This document shows, in pieces, positions 62,286-64,000 of a DNA stretch of 64,000 nucleotides. Location of the stretch: the NCBI GenBank assembly GCA_964555585.1, contig CAZKSN010000001.1, forward strand, positions 1 through 64,000. The letters run 5' to 3'. The position numbers were made by a program, and so were the translations under genes. The DNA is from CAZKSN01 sp964555585 (lineage in GTDB: Bacteria > Bacillota_I > Bacilli_A > RF39 > UBA660). Numbering within the stretch: the stretch's first letter is position 1; each line of letters opens with the position of its first letter. The notes under the pieces are model-generated. The model saw only the letters and a list, made by a program, of their open reading frames with translations. It was not told the DNA's origin and searched no databases.

Positions 62286-62492
62286 ATGGAAACTTTGCAA
62301 AAAATTGCTTTAACATTAACAATTATAGGAGCAATTAATTGGGGACTTGTCGGACTGTTTGACTTTGATATTGTACTAGCAATTTTTGGAGACGAATCAA
62401 TAATATCCAATTTAATTTATTCTTTAATTGGACTGGCCGGAATTATTAATATTGGCCTATTATTATCTCCTATTCATAGACTGGAAAAATAG
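62286..62492 (+). CDS. DUF378 small membrane protein
   Basis: A 68-residue protein with two membrane helices (~8-30 and ~42-62). LTIIGAINWGLVGLFDFDIV is the DUF378 hallmark. GGAGG is 5 nt upstream of the ATG. It is a single-gene unit divergent from the lipoprotein gene and convergent with cdaR. The family has no known function. Confidence 0.92.
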   Translation: METLQKIALTLTIIGAINWGLVGLFDFDIVLAIFGDESIISNLIYSLIGLAGIINIGLLLSPIHRLEK

Positions 62493-62515
62493 TATCGATT
62501 ATCGATACTATTTTA
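62487..62515. terminator. Bidirectional intrinsic terminator between DUF378 gene and cdaR
   Basis: A perfect 14-bp inverted repeat AAAATAGTATCGAT / ATCGATACTATTTT with a single T between, serving both convergent genes. Confidence 0.9.
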
Positions 62516-62518
62516 TTT

Positions 62519-63892
62519 TTATTCTATTTTACTAATTATAACAGTAACTTTTTGAGTTTTTGCTAAATAACTTAATCTCAGATCTGATCCTGTTACAATC
62601 ACAGGCACTTCCCAAGTTCCTACTCCTAGATCTGACAAATCCACGTAGGCTCTAATATCAGATGATTTAAGAGATTCCAATATGCTTGAGACACCTTTTA
62701 CAATTACTGATACTTTTGTATCATCTACAGTTGCACCGCCGGCTTTCAGTCCGGTAGCTAGATTTTCCTTTTCAATACTTATATCTGAAAATTCTTTAGA
62801 GGTTTCTTTTTCCATTTTTACAGTAATAGTGATCGTAGTTTCACTTATTGAACGTACTCCAGTAGGTTTTTTAATATCAGTCTGATATGTTTTATCTGCA
62901 TTTAAACCATTTACATCTATTTCTACTTCCAGATTATCAATATTGCTTAATACAGACTCTTCACCATATATTGTTACCTTTTTTATGCTTGTTGTGATAT
63001 TGCTAATTGCACTTCCAGAGCTTACTTCACCTACAGGAATTACCTTGATTGGAACTTCTTTACTTGGAGAGGTTATTACTACAGTTGCAGTCACATTATC
63101 AGGTACTATTTCAATATCTTTTATTTCTGTTCCCTCTTCATCATATGCTACTAATTTAACATTGTCTAAAGTGTAGGTTCCAGCAGAATTTGCATTCAAT
63201 GCATTTACATCTACTATTGCCTTAACAGAGGCAACCGATTCCAACTTTTCTTTATAACTCTTTATTATTACTTCATCTCTATCCAATGTAACACTGCTTA
63301 CAATAAGAACATCATTCAACTTATCTTGATTCAGCACATCAATTGTCAAAGTTCTTACTTCACTGATCTTCGGATATATTATTACCGTCACAAAAGATGG
63401 ATCTAGCTTATAATTTAATGTATTTATTGGATTATTATACTTTAAGTACACTTTATGAGTACCAGCCTTTAAATTGCCTAAATCCAATGTAACCTTATGA
63501 TCAACCAGCTGTCCTGCTAAATATAAGTCACTTTTTCTTCCCATAAGCACTATATCAACAGACGTTGGTATACCTTCTACAACAAATGCCTCTTCATTAT
63601 ATTCAACTTCAACTTTCTGGTTGGTTAAAACTTTTGCTTCTGTTTCCACCAAAGATATAATTTTCTGATCAATTACCAAAAAAACTATAAAAGCACAAAA
63701 TAGTGAAATAAATAATAGATTATTCGGCTTACTCAGTATTTTTTCAAATTTATTGGGCTTTGTATTTATTTTATCAATTAAAAAATATACAAATTTACTT
63801 ACTGGAACTATTATGATTTTATCAATAAACTTATAAACAATTTTTCCAACTGCAACAAAGAATTTAGCGATACTATTAATTATCTTTTTCAT
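62519..63892 (-). CDS. cdaR: CdaR, YbbR-domain regulator of diadenylate cyclase
   Basis: A 457-residue protein with a membrane helix (~50-70, LLFISLFCAFIVFLVIDQ) and an extracellular region of about four YbbR repeats (each with a pattern like VPIKVIPVGEVSSG, VTIYGEESVLSNIDNLEVEI and VSVIVKGVSSILESL). CdaR binds and tunes the c-di-AMP synthase CdaA. ATG 63892 follows GGTGGTGAT; the frame is open further upstream inside cdaA. It overlaps the upstream gene by 17 bp, the normal cdaA-cdaR coupling. Confidence 0.92.
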   Translation of the reverse strand: MKKIINSIAKFFVAVGKIVYKFIDKIIIVPVSKFVYFLIDKINTKPNKFEKILSKPNNLLFISLFCAFIVFLVIDQKIISLVETEAKVLTNQKVEVEYNEEAFVVEGIPTSVDIVLMGRKSDLYLAGQLVDHKVTLDLGNLKAGTHKVYLKYNNPINTLNYKLDPSFVTVIIYPKISEVRTLTIDVLNQDKLNDVLIVSSVTLDRDEVIIKSYKEKLESVASVKAIVDVNALNANSAGTYTLDNVKLVAYDEEGTEIKDIEIVPDNVTATVVITSPSKEVPIKVIPVGEVSSGSAISNITTSIKKVTIYGEESVLSNIDNLEVEIDVNGLNADKTYQTDIKKPTGVRSISETTITITVKMEKETSKEFSDISIEKENLATGLKAGGATVDDTKVSVIVKGVSSILESLKSSDIRAYVDLSDLGVGTWEVPVIVTGSDLRLSYLAKTQKVTVIISKIE

Positions 63893-64000
63893 CAGTATCA
63901 CCACCTTCACTTTCTTCCACACCTTCATCTGCATCATAAAACATTTCTTTTTTAGGCTGCAATTCTTCCATTAGCATCATTCTTGCATCATCTACTGACA
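63876..64000 (-). CDS. cdaA: C-terminal end of probable diadenylate cyclase CdaA (runs off right edge)
   Basis: Only ~41 codons are in the window: an acidic tail with MEELQPKKEMFYDADEGVEE and a final GDTDEKDN, stop at 63876. No catalytic residue is visible. The identity rests on position directly upstream of and overlapping cdaR; catalytic DGA and RHR motifs would lie beyond 64000. Confidence 0.55.
   Translation of the reverse strand, partial: SVDDARMMLMEELQPKKEMFYDADEGVEESEGGDTDEKDN

Noticed and set aside
1..64000. CRISPR array, insertion sequences, rRNA operon or prophage
   Set aside because: No regularly spaced repeats, transposase, rRNA or phage structural gene was seen on reading both strands.

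Overview
The window is AT-rich, compact, almost entirely minus-strand DNA from a low-GC Bacillota, most likely an uncultivated Bacilli or Mollicutes-related gut-type lineage (inference). The evidence is two T-box leaders, Firmicutes-type gene strings (prpC-prkC-rsgA-rpe, rimP-nusA-ylxR-infB-rbfA, rimM-trmD, cdaA-cdaR), PASTA kinase, RbgA, a class I lysyl-tRNA synthetase and phosphoketolase. TGA is used as a stop (rlmN and the gene at 25529), so the standard bacterial code applies rather than the Mycoplasma code. A 10-N gap inside rimM shows that this is a draft, probably metagenome-derived, assembly.

Layout. 1-2251: DUF2207/LemA membrane pair and a plus-strand peptidoglycan hydrolase. 2265-5906: pheST under a Phe-specific T-box. 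5907-8876: frr, a lipoprotein, a 3-methyladenine glycosylase and an amidoligase-like enzyme. 8899-13858: rpe, rsgA, PASTA kinase, PP2C phosphatase, rlmN. 13868-18918: beta-propeller protein, then an Ala T-box operon (transglutaminase-like protein, unknown small protein, alaS without C-Ala domain). 18931-26239: AI-2E exporter-type protein, recD2, mtaB, rsmE, smr and unknown membrane proteins. 26306-30496: the rimP-nusA-infB-rbfA operon behind a strong promoter and a GC-rich leader hairpin. 30501-36978: HAD phosphatase, RNase HII, glyA, an array of three paralogous unknown proteins, rbgA, lepB, rplS with a structured leader. 36988-41246: a DUF4956 / VTC / CotH surface module. 41313-44290: trmD, rimM, a TrmH-type methyltransferase, a YgjP-type protease. 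44358-48599: phosphoketolase, then class I lysS preceded by a lysine-rich leader peptide and an apparent ribosome-mediated attenuator. 48617-53376: a MacB-like ABC transporter and a small accessory island with a zinc-ribbon protein, an HD hydrolase, tRNA-Thr, tRNA-Arg and inverted tRNA remnants. 53439-60330: argS, rseP, cdsA, dnaE. 60473-64000: rpmB, a thioredoxin-like membrane protein, a LolA-like/DUF4367 lipoprotein, DUF378 protein, cdaR and the end of cdaA.

Most genes serve translation (four aminoacyl-tRNA synthetases, ribosome assembly GTPases, rRNA and tRNA modification) or the cell envelope. The aminoacyl-tRNA synthetases show two control strategies side by side: T-boxes for Phe and Ala, and what looks like a classical leader-peptide attenuator for Lys. 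The last is the most interesting item in the window. Other notable items are the trimmed AlaRS and RimP, a small membrane protein that appears to start at AUU, a tandem array of three unknown paralogs, and the inverted repeat made from tRNA-Thr pieces.
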